64,000 nucleotides of DNA from Pseudomonadota bacterium (GCA_023428295.1 JAEYYV010000056.1:1-64000), one strand, 5' to 3'. Positions 8,966-17,344 are shown, counted from the stretch's first letter. The notes: generated by a model from the letters alone, not told the origin. Made by a program: numbers and translations.

Positions 8966-9050
8966 GGGATCCGAGATAACGGTCCGCGGGCGGCGCCACC
9001 ATTACCTCGGAGGTAAGACGCGGTCGGCCGCGCTGCGTGTACCGTGAGTC

Positions 9051-9845
9051 ATGGCCGAGACCTTTGGCGCACAGCTCCGCTCGTGGCGACTCGCGCGTCG
9101 CGTGAGCCAGGAACAGCTCGCGGCGCGCGCCGGCGTGTCGGCGAAGCACCTGAGCTTCGTGGAGAATGGCCGTTCGCAGCCGAGCCGCGAGATCGTGCTC
9201 GCACTCGCGGGTGCGCTCGATGTTCCACTTCGCGAGCGCAACACGTTGCTCACGGCGGCGGGGTTCGCAGCCGCGTATCGCGCATCACCGCTCGATGGCG
9301 ACGAGCTCGCTCACCTGCGCCGCGCGATCGATCACGTGCTCGCGCAACAAGAGCCGTACGGCGCCGTCGTCGTCGATGGTCACTGGGAGCTCCTGCGGAT
9401 GAACCGAGGTGCGGCGAAGTTGTTCGCGCACTTTCCACCCACGAGCGCGGAGGGAATCGCCGCCGCGCAGAACCTCATCCTCGGGACGCTGCATCCGCAC
9501 GCGTTCCGGCCGTACATGCAGAACTGGCACGACGTGGCGGGACACCTCGTCGCGCGTTTGCATCGCGAGATCGCCGCGCGACCCGGGGACGAATCGCTCC
9601 AGCGTCTGCTGGCACGCGCGCTCGCGCAGCCCGAGGTGCCGGTGGAGTGGCGCACGCCGATGCCAGGCGCCACGGCGGCGCCGTTCATCACCGTGCACAT
9701 GCGGTCGCCGGCGATGGAGGTGAAGCTGTTCACGATGCTCACGTCGATCGGCACGCCCCTCGACGTCACCGCGGAAGAGATTCACATCGAGAGCTATTTC
9801 CCCGCGGACGATGCGACGGAAGCAGCGCTGCGCGCTCTCGAGTAG
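9051..9845 (+). CDS. XRE-family regulator with MmyB-like ligand-binding domain
   Basis: A 264-residue transcriptional regulator. Residues ~6-62 form a Cro/CI-type helix-turn-helix ('LRSWRLARRVSQEQLAARAG' region, then 'VSAKHLSFVENGRSQPSREI'). Residues ~95-262 match the MmyB-like sensor domain (MLTR_LBD type), with 'YGAVVVDGHWELLRMNRGAAKLF', a PAS-related fold that binds small or fatty-acid-like ligands in studied members. Such regulators usually control the adjacent divergent gene, here the small membrane protein ending at 8965, or an adjacent short-chain dehydrogenase. A dehydrogenase does lie 0.5 kb downstream at 10382. The ATG start gives a complete HTH. The folA start is 15 bases downstream, so the two may be co-transcribed. 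Confidence 0.92.
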   Translation: MAETFGAQLRSWRLARRVSQEQLAARAGVSAKHLSFVENGRSQPSREIVLALAGALDVPLRERNTLLTAAGFAAAYRASPLDGDELAHLRRAIDHVLAQQEPYGAVVVDGHWELLRMNRGAAKLFAHFPPTSAEGIAAAQNLILGTLHPHAFRPYMQNWHDVAGHLVARLHREIAARPGDESLQRLLARALAQPEVPVEWRTPMPGATAAPFITVHMRSPAMEVKLFTMLTSIGTPLDVTAEEIHIESYFPADDATEAALRALE

Positions 9846-9860
9846 TGCTAGCTTCGCTGC

Positions 9861-10385
9861 GTGTTCGATTGCGTCGTCGCCGCAGATCTCGAGTGGGGCA
9901 TCGGTAAGGCCAACGCGCTGCCGTGGCCCAAGCTCAAGGGCGACATGGCCCACTTCAAGCGCATCACGTGCGAGGCGCGCGAGGGGATGCGTAACGCGAT
10001 CATCCAGGGCCGGCGCACGTTCGAGAGCGCGGAGGTGCAGGGCCGCGCGCTCCCGAGGCGGCTGAACATCATCGTGTCGCGCTCGGAGCCGTCGCTGCCC
10101 GAGGGAGTCGTCGCGGCGCGCTCGCTCGACGAGGCACTCGCAGTCGCGGCCAAGCCCGACGTCGACACCACGTTTGTCATCGGCGGGGCGCAGATCTTTC
10201 GCGAGGCGTTCGCGCACGCCGCGCTTCGCTACATCTATCTCACGCGCGTGCTCGCGCGCTTCGAGTGCGATGCGTTCCTGCCAGACCTCGACGAGAAGGG
10301 CTTCGTGCCCGTCGAGTGGGCCGGCGCGTTCGAAGGCGAGGACAACGGCGTGCGCTATCGCGTGGAACGGATGGCGCGGTCGTGA
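9861..10385 (+). CDS. folA: Dihydrofolate reductase
   Basis: This enzyme reduces dihydrofolate to tetrahydrofolate with NADPH and so recycles the product of ThyA (7846-8634). The 174-residue protein shows the family order: 'VVAADLEWGIGKANALPW' (substrate and cofactor loop), 'DMAHFKRIT' with the active-site acidic residue, 'AIIQGRRTFES' corresponding to the usual M-G-R-x-T, 'PRRLNIIVSR', and the NADPH-binding 'FVIGGAQIFREAF'. The C-terminal strand pair 'YLTRVLARFECDAFLPDL' also fits. The usual 'MG' before R-x-T is 'IQG' and there is a Lys insertion near 'LPWPKLKGDM', so it is a somewhat divergent DHFR. The start is GTG, and the stop overlaps the GTG of the dehydrogenase (GTGA). Confidence 0.95.
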   Translation: MFDCVVAADLEWGIGKANALPWPKLKGDMAHFKRITCEAREGMRNAIIQGRRTFESAEVQGRALPRRLNIIVSRSEPSLPEGVVAARSLDEALAVAAKPDVDTTFVIGGAQIFREAFAHAALRYIYLTRVLARFECDAFLPDLDEKGFVPVEWAGAFEGEDNGVRYRVERMARS

Positions 10386-11173
10386 AGCCGTCACCGGGGG
10401 CATCCAATGTCGCCGTCGTGACGGGCGCGGGCCGCGGCCTCGGTCGCGCGATCGCCGAGCGCTTGGTGCGCAAGGGCTATCATGTCGTCGTCACGGACAT
10501 CGACGAGGTCGCCGCGCGCGCGACGGCCTCGATGATCGATGGCACCGCGGCGCATCACGATGTTCGGGATCCGGACGCACACCGCGCGATCGCGGCGCTC
10601 GCACGGAAGCAGGGCTCCGTCACGCTGTGGGTCAACAACGCGGGCGTGCTCGCGGTGGGCGATTCGTGGACGCTCGACGATGCGGCGGTGCGCCGCCAGG
10701 TCGACGTCAACATCCTCGGCGTGATCTGGGGATGTCACGCGGCGCTCTCGGTGATGGAGCGCGGTACGATCTTGAACATCGCGTCGATGTCCGCGCTCGC
10801 CGCCACGCCGGGACTCGCGGTGTACGGCGCCACCAAGCACGCGGTGCTCGGCTATTCGCTGTCGCTCGCGAGCGAGTTGCGCCAGATCCAGCGGCCGATC
10901 CACGTCGGCGCGCTGTTGCCCGATGCGATCAAGGGCGACATGACGGATGCCGTCGCCAAGGATGCGGCGGCGGGCCTCCTGTTCTCGAACGCGAACCTAC
11001 TGACGCTCGACAAGGTCGCCGACGCCGCGATCGCGCAGATCGAGAGCGCTCGGCTCGTGAAGTCGATCCCCAAGGTACGCGCCGCGCTGGCCCACCTCGC
11101 GCGCCCGTTCCCCGCGCTCGGCCTGCCGATCCTCGAGCGCTTCGTCCGCGCCGGTCGCAAGCGCCAGCGCTGA
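10382..11173 (+). CDS. Short-chain dehydrogenase/reductase
   Basis: A 263-residue NAD(P)-dependent oxidoreductase with a Rossmann fold. The cofactor motif is 'TGAGRGLG' near residue 16, 'NNAG' lies at ~90, a catalytic Ser is in 'NIASMSAL', and the Tyr/Lys pair is in 'YGATK'. An acidic residue after beta-2 ('VTDID') suggests NAD(H) preference. The GTG start overlaps the folA stop (GTGA), so translation is coupled, although substrate and link to folate are not evident; pteridine reductases belong to this superfamily, but nothing specific to them is visible. A longer in-frame extension into folA is open but reads as Arg-rich shadow sequence, so I reject it. The C-terminal ~30 residues are basic and might associate with membrane. 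Confidence 0.92.
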   Translation: MKPSPGASNVAVVTGAGRGLGRAIAERLVRKGYHVVVTDIDEVAARATASMIDGTAAHHDVRDPDAHRAIAALARKQGSVTLWVNNAGVLAVGDSWTLDDAAVRRQVDVNILGVIWGCHAALSVMERGTILNIASMSALAATPGLAVYGATKHAVLGYSLSLASELRQIQRPIHVGALLPDAIKGDMTDAVAKDAAAGLLFSNANLLTLDKVADAAIAQIESARLVKSIPKVRAALAHLARPFPALGLPILERFVRAGRKRQR

Positions 11174-11293
11174 CTGGCTGCGGCCGCGCTGCACCGCGCG
11201 TACGAAGTGTTGGCTCCGCTACGCGAGGCCGGATGGCGCGTGCGCAACGTGTGCACGCGCTGACTCCGCCTGACCGATCCTCGTCAAAGATTA

Positions 11294-11349
11294 GTACGAC
11301 TGTACGGGATTATTAGTACGGTCGTTTGGTTTTTCTGGTACGCATGTAC
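11294..11349. promoter_or_regulatory. Candidate TetR operator cluster (GTAC-N4-GTAC elements)
   Basis: Two copies of GTAC-N4-GTAC lie at 11294-11305 (spacer GACT) and 11338-11349 (spacer GCAT), with a single extra GTAC at 11316-11319. The second copy extends to 5-base arms, GGTAC/GTACC. The interval is AT-richer than its surroundings and sits directly before the TetR gene, overlapping the most upstream possible start codons, which suggests autoregulation. Inverted repeats with short spacers are typical TetR-family operators; binding by this protein is inferred from position only. Confidence 0.5.
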
Positions 11350-11358
11350 CGTTTTCAA

Positions 11359-12027
11359 ATGACCTCGTATCAGGCACCCTCGGCGACCATGCAGGCTCTT
11401 CGCAGTCAGACGCCCAAAGGTCAGCGCGCGCGCACCGCCATCCTGGAGGCGGCCGAGGGGCTGCTCGTGACCCACGGGTTTCACGGGACGAGCATGCGGG
11501 ACATCGCCAAGGAAGCCGGTCTGCCGCTCGCGTCGGTCGTCTATCACTTCCCCAAGAAGGAGCGCCTGTACGCGGAGGTGCTGCTCGATATCGCGGCCGA
11601 GTTGACAGCGGGGCTCGAGACGGCGCAGAGCGCGGACGATCTGGCCAAGGTGCTCGTGCAGTGGTCGATCAACAGTCCGCACCGCGTGGTGCTCCTCCTC
11701 CGCGAGTTGCTCGACAACCCGTCGCGCATCCAGAAGGCGTCCAAGTTTCCGCTCGCGCCGTTCATGATCCGCGCGGCCGAGCTCGCGCGCGCGAGTGGTG
11801 CGCCGGCGCCCGAGCTCGCCGTGTTCCAGGTGGTCGGCGCTGTCAGCTACGTCGTGGCGTCGCGTCCCACCGTCGAGCGCATCGTCGGTGCCGCGCGCTC
11901 CAAGCAGATCATGGCCAACTACGAGGCAGACATGCTCGCGTTCGCGCGACAGGCGCTCGGTGTGACGAACCCCGCGAACCCGGCGCGTGAAGACGCGCCT
12001 CGCAGATCCAAGGGCGCTCGTACGTGA
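11359..12027 (+). CDS. TetR-family transcriptional regulator
   Basis: A 222-residue one-component regulator. After a ~20-residue tail, residues ~21-70 hold the TetR DNA-binding domain: 'ARTAILEAAEGLLVTHGFHG', then the recognition helix region 'TSMRDIAKEAGLPLASVVYH' ending in the typical 'YHFPKKERLY'. The C-terminal ~150 residues are the helical ligand and dimerisation domain, with little family-level similarity. Start choice is uncertain: TTG at 11326, ATG at 11344 and ATG at 11359 are all in frame. I prefer 11359 because the upstream GTAC palindromes would then be outside the coding region. The Rieske oxygenase begins 67 bases downstream on the same strand and is the likely regulated partner, suggesting control of an oxidative catabolic step by its substrate. 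Confidence 0.9.
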   Translation: MTSYQAPSATMQALRSQTPKGQRARTAILEAAEGLLVTHGFHGTSMRDIAKEAGLPLASVVYHFPKKERLYAEVLLDIAAELTAGLETAQSADDLAKVLVQWSINSPHRVVLLLRELLDNPSRIQKASKFPLAPFMIRAAELARASGAPAPELAVFQVVGAVSYVVASRPTVERIVGAARSKQIMANYEADMLAFARQALGVTNPANPAREDAPRRSKGART

Positions 12028-12094
12028 TCGCAGATCTTCGCGAGCTCGAGGCCGCGCGCCTCGCGCATCTCTCTCTCCAACCGAGGAAGCTCCG

Positions 12095-13378
12095 ATGAAC
12101 ATCGCAATGCAAGCACAGCTCGTTCGCCGCGTGCTCGCGCACCTCGAAGCACGCACCACCGACTCCGATCCCACGATGACCACCGTGCCGATCGATGCGT
12201 ACGCCGATACCGCGCGCATCGATCGCGAGCGAGCGCGGTTGTTCCGCGACTACCCGCTCGTCGTCGGTCACGTGTCGCAAGTGCCAAACCCCGGCGACTT
12301 CTTCACGCACGACGCCTCGGGCATTCCGCTCATCATCACGCGCGGCAACGATCACAAGCTGCACGCGCTCATCAACGTGTGCCGTCACCGCGGCACGCGC
12401 GTCGAGAACGAAGCGTGCGGGACCAAGGCCGCCTTCGTGTGCCCGTACCACGCGTGGACCTATGGCCGCGACGGCGCACTGCTCGGCGTGCCTCACGAGC
12501 GCGCGTTCGTCGCTCGCACGTCCCCGTGCCCGGCCAACGGAACGCCACCCAACGGCGTCGTGGCGCTCGGCAACAAGTCACCGACCGCGAACGACATCGG
12601 CGGCGCGCAAGCGTTCGCGCGCGGCAGCTCGTCGAACGTCGACGGTAAAGCGTTGCCGCGCGAGGGGCGCGGGCTCGTGGAGGTTCCGATCGGCGTGGCG
12701 GCGGGCCTCATCTTCGTACGCCCGACGCCGCTGCGCCCCGGCGAGAGCCGCAAGCTCGACATGGACGAGTGGATGGGACCGATCACGGCGGAGCTCGATG
12801 GCTTCAATCTCACGTCGAGCTACGTCTATGCGCCCGTGATGGTCGAGCGCCAGCTGTCATGGAAGCTCGGCATCGACATGTTCCTCGAGACGTATCACCT
12901 GCGCACGACGCACAAGGACACGATCTACAGGATGTTCTTCGACAACGTCGGGCTCGTCGATCCGGTCGGTCCGCACCTGCGCAACGTGTTCCCGAAGCGG
13001 ACGATCCGCGAGCTGTCGTGCACGCCCGATGGCTGGATCCTGCGCCATCACGCGAACGTGCTCTATCACCTGTTCCCGAACACGCTCGTGCTCGTCGAGC
13101 CGGATCACGCCGCCATCCTCCACCTGTGGCCCATCGACGCGGGCCGCACGATGCTTCAGGCGTACATGCTCGTTCCCGAGGAGCCCGTGAGCGAGAAGGC
13201 GCGCGCATATTGGGACGCGAACAACGAGATTCTCCTCGGCGCGATCGACGAGGACTTCTCGATGGGCGAGTCGATCCAGCGCGGTCTGTCGGCGGGCGCG
13301 AATCGCGAAGTGACGTTCGGTGCGTTCGAGCACGCGCTCGCGCACTTCCACGCGCAGATCGACCGGCTATCCGCCTGA
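12095..13378 (+). CDS. Rieske non-heme iron oxygenase, alpha-subunit type
   Basis: A 427-residue protein starting at ATG with GAGGAAG upstream. The Rieske [2Fe-2S] ligands are in 'CRHRGT' and 'CPYHAWTYG' (residues ~95-130), giving C-x-H and C-x-x-H. The catalytic mononuclear iron ligands appear in 'MFLETYHLRTTHK', two His separated by four residues, and a C-terminal Asp lies in 'AIDEDFSMGESIQRGL'. Such enzymes hydroxylate aromatic, steroid, quaternary-amine or other substrates using electrons from a separate reductase; no reductase or ferredoxin gene is nearby. Residues ~139-187 are an extra Pro/Gly/Asn/Ser-rich segment inserted between the Rieske domain's last metal-binding loop and the strand 'LVEVPIGVAAGLIFV'. 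The gene follows a TetR regulator and overlaps the convergent beta-lactamase-like gene by 12 bases. Confidence 0.93.
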   Translation: MNIAMQAQLVRRVLAHLEARTTDSDPTMTTVPIDAYADTARIDRERARLFRDYPLVVGHVSQVPNPGDFFTHDASGIPLIITRGNDHKLHALINVCRHRGTRVENEACGTKAAFVCPYHAWTYGRDGALLGVPHERAFVARTSPCPANGTPPNGVVALGNKSPTANDIGGAQAFARGSSSNVDGKALPREGRGLVEVPIGVAAGLIFVRPTPLRPGESRKLDMDEWMGPITAELDGFNLTSSYVYAPVMVERQLSWKLGIDMFLETYHLRTTHKDTIYRMFFDNVGLVDPVGPHLRNVFPKRTIRELSCTPDGWILRHHANVLYHLFPNTLVLVEPDHAAILHLWPIDAGRTMLQAYMLVPEEPVSEKARAYWDANNEILLGAIDEDFSMGESIQRGLSAGANREVTFGAFEHALAHFHAQIDRLSA

Positions 13379-14731
13379 GCTGGGCACCAGCGTGAAGATC
13401 GCGTCGTCCGACGCGAACATCACACGCGTGACGGCGCCGTCCGTGACCTCGAAGCGAACGCGCAGCCCGTGATTCGCGGTGACGAACACACCGTCGCCGA
13501 TGTGCACGAGCGGAGTGCGATTGCCGGTCGCGTCGAGGACGAGATGGGCATCGCCCTCGCCCTCACCCTTGCCCTCGATCGAGAACCGCACCGTTCCGGC
13601 GTTTGGATCGCTCGCGGTCACCGCGTACACGGCGAGCTTGTCGGGCGCGATCGGCACCGCTCGCGCGGGTGGAATCTTCAGCAGCTCGACAGCGAGGTCG
13701 TGCGAGACGTCGGCCCCGCGCGCGTTGGCGAGCGTGATGATGCGCAGCTTGTCGTCGACGAAGTGCTCGAGCATGGCGCCGAATCCCGACACGCCGCCGC
13801 TGTGCATGATGCGGACGTGGTCACCGAGGCGCAGCTTGGACAGGCCCAGTCCGTAGTGGAACGGCGTGCCGTCGGCGGTGCTGCCCGGCGTGGACATCGC
13901 TTCGTACGACGCCGCGCTCGTGACCTTGCCCTCCTCGAGCGCGTGTTGCCAGCGGAGCAGGTCGTGCGCCGTCGAGCAGATGCCACCGGCGAGCGCGAAC
14001 TGCGCGAGGTGCGACCACGGCGCGGGCGCCCAGCCGTCCTTCGTGGGGACGTATCCGCGCGCGCGATTCGGGACGAGCTCGTACGAGTCGCAGAACCGCG
14101 TGTGCAGGAGGCCCGCGCGATCGAACACGCGCTTCTTCATGACCTCCGCGAGCGGCTCGCCCGTGACCGCCTCGATGATCGTGCCGAGGAGCACGTAGTT
14201 GCTGCTCGAGTAGCTCCAGCGCTGGCCCGGCTCGAACAGCGGCGGCAGATCGCGAAACGTGGCGATCACCTCGTCCGTCGTGCGCTCGAGGCCCATCGAC
14301 TTCGGCCACGCACCCGAGTACTCGAAGTCGACGATGCCCGTCGTGTGCTGGAGCAGGTTGCGGACGAGGATCGTGTCCGCGCGTGGAAACCCCGGCATCC
14401 ACGACGAGAGCGGGTCCTCGAGCGAGAGCTTGCCCTCCTCGACGAGCTGCATGATCGCTGCGGCGCCGAACTGCTTCGAGATCGACCCGATGCAGAACAC
14501 GGTGTCGCGCGTGACCGGCACGCGATGCTCGAGGTCGGCGAAGCCGTAGTTGCCGTCGAGGATCACGCGACCATCGCGCTCCACCAGGACCTGCATGCCG
14601 GGCGCCTTGGCCGCGAGCGCCGTTGTCTTCGCGGCGAGCTCGTTGCCGTGCGTGTCCACGCGCGTGCGATCGCGATGACAGCTCGCGACCAGAGCGAGCG
14701 ACGCTACGAGCAGCGAGAATCGAGCGCGCAC
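13367..14731 (-). CDS. Class C beta-lactamase-like serine hydrolase, lipoprotein
   Basis: A 454-residue exported protein starting at GTG. The signal peptide ends with 'LALVASC', a lipobox, so the protein is probably membrane-anchored. The serine-hydrolase motifs of the beta-lactamase/penicillin-binding family are present: S-x-x-K as 'SISK' (~residue 83), Y-x-N within 'YSSSNY', and 'HSGG' in place of K-T-G near residue 315. H-S-G-G is typical of the class C-like esterase and D-aminopeptidase branch (EstB, DAP, LACTB-like) rather than true cephalosporinases. The C-terminal ~110 residues form an extra beta domain. It lies 10 bases downstream of the ABC1-kinase gene, so they probably share a transcript. 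Likely roles are peptidoglycan-fragment or ester hydrolysis; true antibiotic resistance is less likely. Confidence 0.9.
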   Translation of the reverse strand: MRARFSLLVASLALVASCHRDRTRVDTHGNELAAKTTALAAKAPGMQVLVERDGRVILDGNYGFADLEHRVPVTRDTVFCIGSISKQFGAAAIMQLVEEGKLSLEDPLSSWMPGFPRADTILVRNLLQHTTGIVDFEYSGAWPKSMGLERTTDEVIATFRDLPPLFEPGQRWSYSSSNYVLLGTIIEAVTGEPLAEVMKKRVFDRAGLLHTRFCDSYELVPNRARGYVPTKDGWAPAPWSHLAQFALAGGICSTAHDLLRWQHALEEGKVTSAASYEAMSTPGSTADGTPFHYGLGLSKLRLGDHVRIMHSGGVSGFGAMLEHFVDDKLRIITLANARGADVSHDLAVELLKIPPARAVPIAPDKLAVYAVTASDPNAGTVRFSIEGKGEGEGDAHLVLDATGNRTPLVHIGDGVFVTANHGLRVRFEVTDGAVTRVMFASDDAIFTLVPSSGG

Positions 14732-14741
14732 GAGGACCGCG

Positions 14742-16322
14742 TCAGTTGAGGAGTGCTTCTTCTTTGGTCTCGCTCTTCTCGAGCGAGCCGCTCTTCTCGG
14801 ACTTCTTGGTGGAGTCGCTCTTGGTCGCGGCAGCTTCCTTGCGCGACGACTCGCTCGTCGTGGCAGCAGCTTCCTTGCGCGACGACTCGCTCTTGGTCGC
14901 AGCCTCTTTGGCCGCGTCCGCGATCGACACGAGCGACAAGCGCGGGTTCGACGCTTCGGCGCGCGCCTCGGCGGCCGCTTGCGCGAGGCGCTTGGCGTTG
15001 CGCTCGAAGATGAACTGCGTGATGTACGGGAAGCCCACGTGGATGCCGTTGAGCTTGGGCGCGAGCGTGGCTTGCAGGCCGAACATGATCACGGCGGCGC
15101 GCTCGACGTAGAACCAGCCCTCGGGATACGCGATCGACTTCATGAGCTCGCGCAGCTCGTCGCGCTTCATGTCGGGATCCGCGAGCTGCTTGCCGGCGGC
15201 GTCGTAGTCGATCTTGCCGAAGTCGGTGATGTTGAGGTTCAAGAGCTTCTCGAAGTACTTGCGCACGGTGCGCTCGAGCAGCTCGCGATCGCCCTCGGGA
15301 TCGACGAACCCCATCGTGTTGATGCCCTGCACGACGAGATCGTCGTTGCGGGTCATGAGGCCCGAGAGGATGTCGAACATGCCGTCGGCGAGATGATCGG
15401 GCAGCTCGCATGCGCTGCCGAGATCGAGGACGACGATGCGCGGCTGGCCATCGGGACCGCGCTGCACGAAGAAGTTTCCGGGGTGCGGATCGGCGTGGAA
15501 GAAGCGATCGATGAACAGCTGCTTGTAGAAGACCTTGATGAGCTTCGTCGCGACCGCGTACGGATCGAGCTCCAGCTTTCGCAGCGCGTCCTTCTTGGTG
15601 ATCTTCACGCCATCCATGAACGTCATCGTCATCACCGTCGACGACGAGTACTCCGGATAGACCTTGGCGAACAGCACGTCGGCGTCTCCGTGGAAGTTCG
15701 CCGTCATGCGCTGGAGCATCTTTGCTTCGTTCATCAAGTCGGTCTCGCGATGCAGCATGTCGGCGAGCTGCGCGTGCACGCGCTCGATCTGCTGGATCGG
15801 GACGAAGTTCTTGTACACGTCGAGCGCCCAGCCGAGCACCTTGAGATCGACCTTGATGATGGTCGCGACGTTTGGATAGAGGATCTTCACCGCGAGACGA
15901 TCACCCGCCTCGTTGTACGCCTCGTGCACTTGTCCGAGCGACGCCGCCGCGATCGGCTCCTCGGAGAACTTCGTGAACGCGCTGTGCGGATCCTTCTTGA
16001 ACGACTGGACGAACGTCTTCTTGATCTTGCGATACGGCTGATGCGGGACGTCGTCCTGCAAACCCTCGAGCTCTTCGGTGTACTCGCGCGGCAAGAACGT
16101 GCCCATCACGCTGAGGATCTGACCGAGCTTGATGTACACGCCGCGCAGACGGACAAAGCCGTTGTACATGCGGCGCGCGTTGCGGCGATTGATCTTCTTC
16201 CAGCGCTCGCTCGTGCCGTAGCGCTTCGGCCACAGCCGAGCCCACGACACCTGCCACATATAGCTGAGGAAGATGACGAGAAATACGCGCGTCGCGCGAA
16301 TGAGTCGAATCGCAGCCCACAT
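14742..16322 (-). CDS. ABC1/UbiB-family atypical kinase with repetitive C-terminal tail
   Basis: A 526-residue protein with the ABC1/AarF/UbiB hallmarks: the KxGQ motif as 'YIKLGQILSVMG' (residues ~66-77), the Ala-rich loop 'PIAAASLGQVHEA', a VAIK-like Lys in 'LAVKILYPN', 'HADPHPGNFFV' containing the ADPHPGN catalytic motif, and 'VVLDLGSA' in the DFG position. These ATPase-like kinases support isoprenoid quinone synthesis and lipid homeostasis. A hydrophobic N-terminal segment may tether it to membrane. The C-terminal ~70 residues are low-complexity Ser/Lys/Glu/Ala/Thr, including a 12-residue unit duplicated at DNA level (see repeat feature). Divergent from hemF, and beta-lactamase-like gene downstream after 10 bases. 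Co-location with hemF fits a cofactor/respiratory theme, but that is inference. Confidence 0.93.
   Translation of the reverse strand: MWAAIRLIRATRVFLVIFLSYMWQVSWARLWPKRYGTSERWKKINRRNARRMYNGFVRLRGVYIKLGQILSVMGTFLPREYTEELEGLQDDVPHQPYRKIKKTFVQSFKKDPHSAFTKFSEEPIAAASLGQVHEAYNEAGDRLAVKILYPNVATIIKVDLKVLGWALDVYKNFVPIQQIERVHAQLADMLHRETDLMNEAKMLQRMTANFHGDADVLFAKVYPEYSSSTVMTMTFMDGVKITKKDALRKLELDPYAVATKLIKVFYKQLFIDRFFHADPHPGNFFVQRGPDGQPRIVVLDLGSACELPDHLADGMFDILSGLMTRNDDLVVQGINTMGFVDPEGDRELLERTVRKYFEKLLNLNITDFGKIDYDAAGKQLADPDMKRDELRELMKSIAYPEGWFYVERAAVIMFGLQATLAPKLNGIHVGFPYITQFIFERNAKRLAQAAAEARAEASNPRLSLVSIADAAKEAATKSESSRKEAAATTSESSRKEAAATKSDSTKKSEKSGSLEKSETKEEALLN
14830..14891 (-). repeat. 36-bp-periodic coding repeat in ABC1-kinase tail
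   Basis: A 26-base stretch at 14830-14855 recurs perfectly at 14866-14891, an offset of 36 bases (12 codons), giving two near-identical Ser-Ser-Arg-Lys-Glu-Ala-Ala-Ala peptide units. A third, less perfect unit follows on the N-terminal side. This is the kind of in-frame tandem duplication that can expand and contract by replication slippage without breaking the frame. Confidence 0.85.
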
Positions 16323-16372
16323 CAGTCTAAGCGCTCACAGTCCCGCTACACCCGGATGGTAGCATTCTCATC

Positions 16373-17299
16373 GTGCCGTCGGACGACCTTCACTCTCTCT
16401 TCGAGCGCGCGTCGAAATTCTTCGCGGACCTGCAGACCGACATCTGCACGGCGCTGACCGATCTCGACGGCGGGAAGGGCTTCACGCGAGACGCGTGGCA
16501 GCGCCCCGGCGGCGGCGGTGGGGTGGCGCGCGTGCTCGAGGGCGGTGCCGTCTTCGAGAAGGCCGGCGTCAACTGGTCCAGCGTCGACGGCGAGCTGCCT
16601 GCGGAGATGGCAGCGAGCATGCCGGGGCAAGGTGCCACGTTCCGTGCGAGCGGCGTCTCCTTGGTGTTGCACCCGCGCTCACCGATGGTGCCGACGACCC
16701 ACGCGAACTTCCGCTGCCTCGTCAAAGGGGACACGCTCTGGTTCGGCGGTGGCGCGGATCTCACGCCGTATTACCTGTTCCGCGAAGACGCGACTCACTT
16801 CCATCAAACGCTCGCCGACGCGTGCGACCGTCACGCGCCGATCGGGGACTATTCCCACTTCAAGAAGTGGTGTGACGAATACTTCTTTCTGACCCATCGC
16901 AACGAGACGCGTGGCGTGGGAGGGGTGTTCTTCGACTATCTCGGCGCCAAAGGACCAGCGCATCCACCCGAGAAGATGTTCGAGTTCGTCCAGGACATCG
17001 GGCGTTCCTTCCTCTCGGCGTACGTGCCGATCGTGCAGCGCCGCAACGTCGAGTCGTACGGCGAGCTCGAGCGCAACTGGCAGCTCCAGCGACGAGGGCG
17101 CTACGTCGAGTTCAACCTGATCCTCGATCGCGGGACGCTGTTCGGTCTCAAGACCAACGGGCGCGTCGAGTCGATCTTGATGTCGCTGCCGCCGCTGGTC
17201 CGCTGGGACTACGACGTGATGCCGACCCCGGGCTCGCGCGAGGCCGAGCTCGTGTCTCACTTGCGTCCGATCGATTGGCTCGATCGCACCAAGGCGTGA
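16373..17299 (+). CDS. hemF: Coproporphyrinogen III oxidase, oxygen-dependent
   Basis: HemF oxidatively decarboxylates coproporphyrinogen III to protoporphyrinogen IX in heme synthesis. The 308-residue protein matches the aerobic family throughout: 'GGGGGVARVLEGGAVFEKAG', 'GVSLVLHPRSPMVPTTHANF', 'WFGGGADLTPYY' (a signature of the family), 'FKKWCDEYFFLTHRNETRGV', 'GGVFFDYL', 'RRGRYVEFNLILDRGTLFGL' and 'MSLPPLVRWDY'. The start is GTG at 16373. A 50-base gap separates it from the divergent ABC1-kinase gene. Its presence implies heme synthesis under oxic conditions. Confidence 0.97.
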   Translation: MPSDDLHSLFERASKFFADLQTDICTALTDLDGGKGFTRDAWQRPGGGGGVARVLEGGAVFEKAGVNWSSVDGELPAEMAASMPGQGATFRASGVSLVLHPRSPMVPTTHANFRCLVKGDTLWFGGGADLTPYYLFREDATHFHQTLADACDRHAPIGDYSHFKKWCDEYFFLTHRNETRGVGGVFFDYLGAKGPAHPPEKMFEFVQDIGRSFLSAYVPIVQRRNVESYGELERNWQLQRRGRYVEFNLILDRGTLFGLKTNGRVESILMSLPPLVRWDYDVMPTPGSREAELVSHLRPIDWLDRTKA

Positions 17300-17320
17300 G
17301 CCCCGACGGGCATCGCCATG

Positions 17321-17344
17321 CTCGCGATCATTTTTGATCGTGAG
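17321..17344 (+). terminator. Hairpin downstream of hemF, candidate terminator
   Basis: A 10-base stem (CTCGCGATCA at 17321-17330 with TGATCGTGAG at 17335-17344; one G-T wobble) closes a four-T loop, 22 bases after the hemF stop. No T-run follows on the plus strand, so it may terminate weakly, protect the mRNA 3' end, or be a palindrome bound by a protein. Confidence 0.45.

Noticed and set aside
17321..17344. Strong rho-independent terminator after hemF.
   Set aside because: The stem is good but lacks a T-run; retained only as a low-confidence hairpin.
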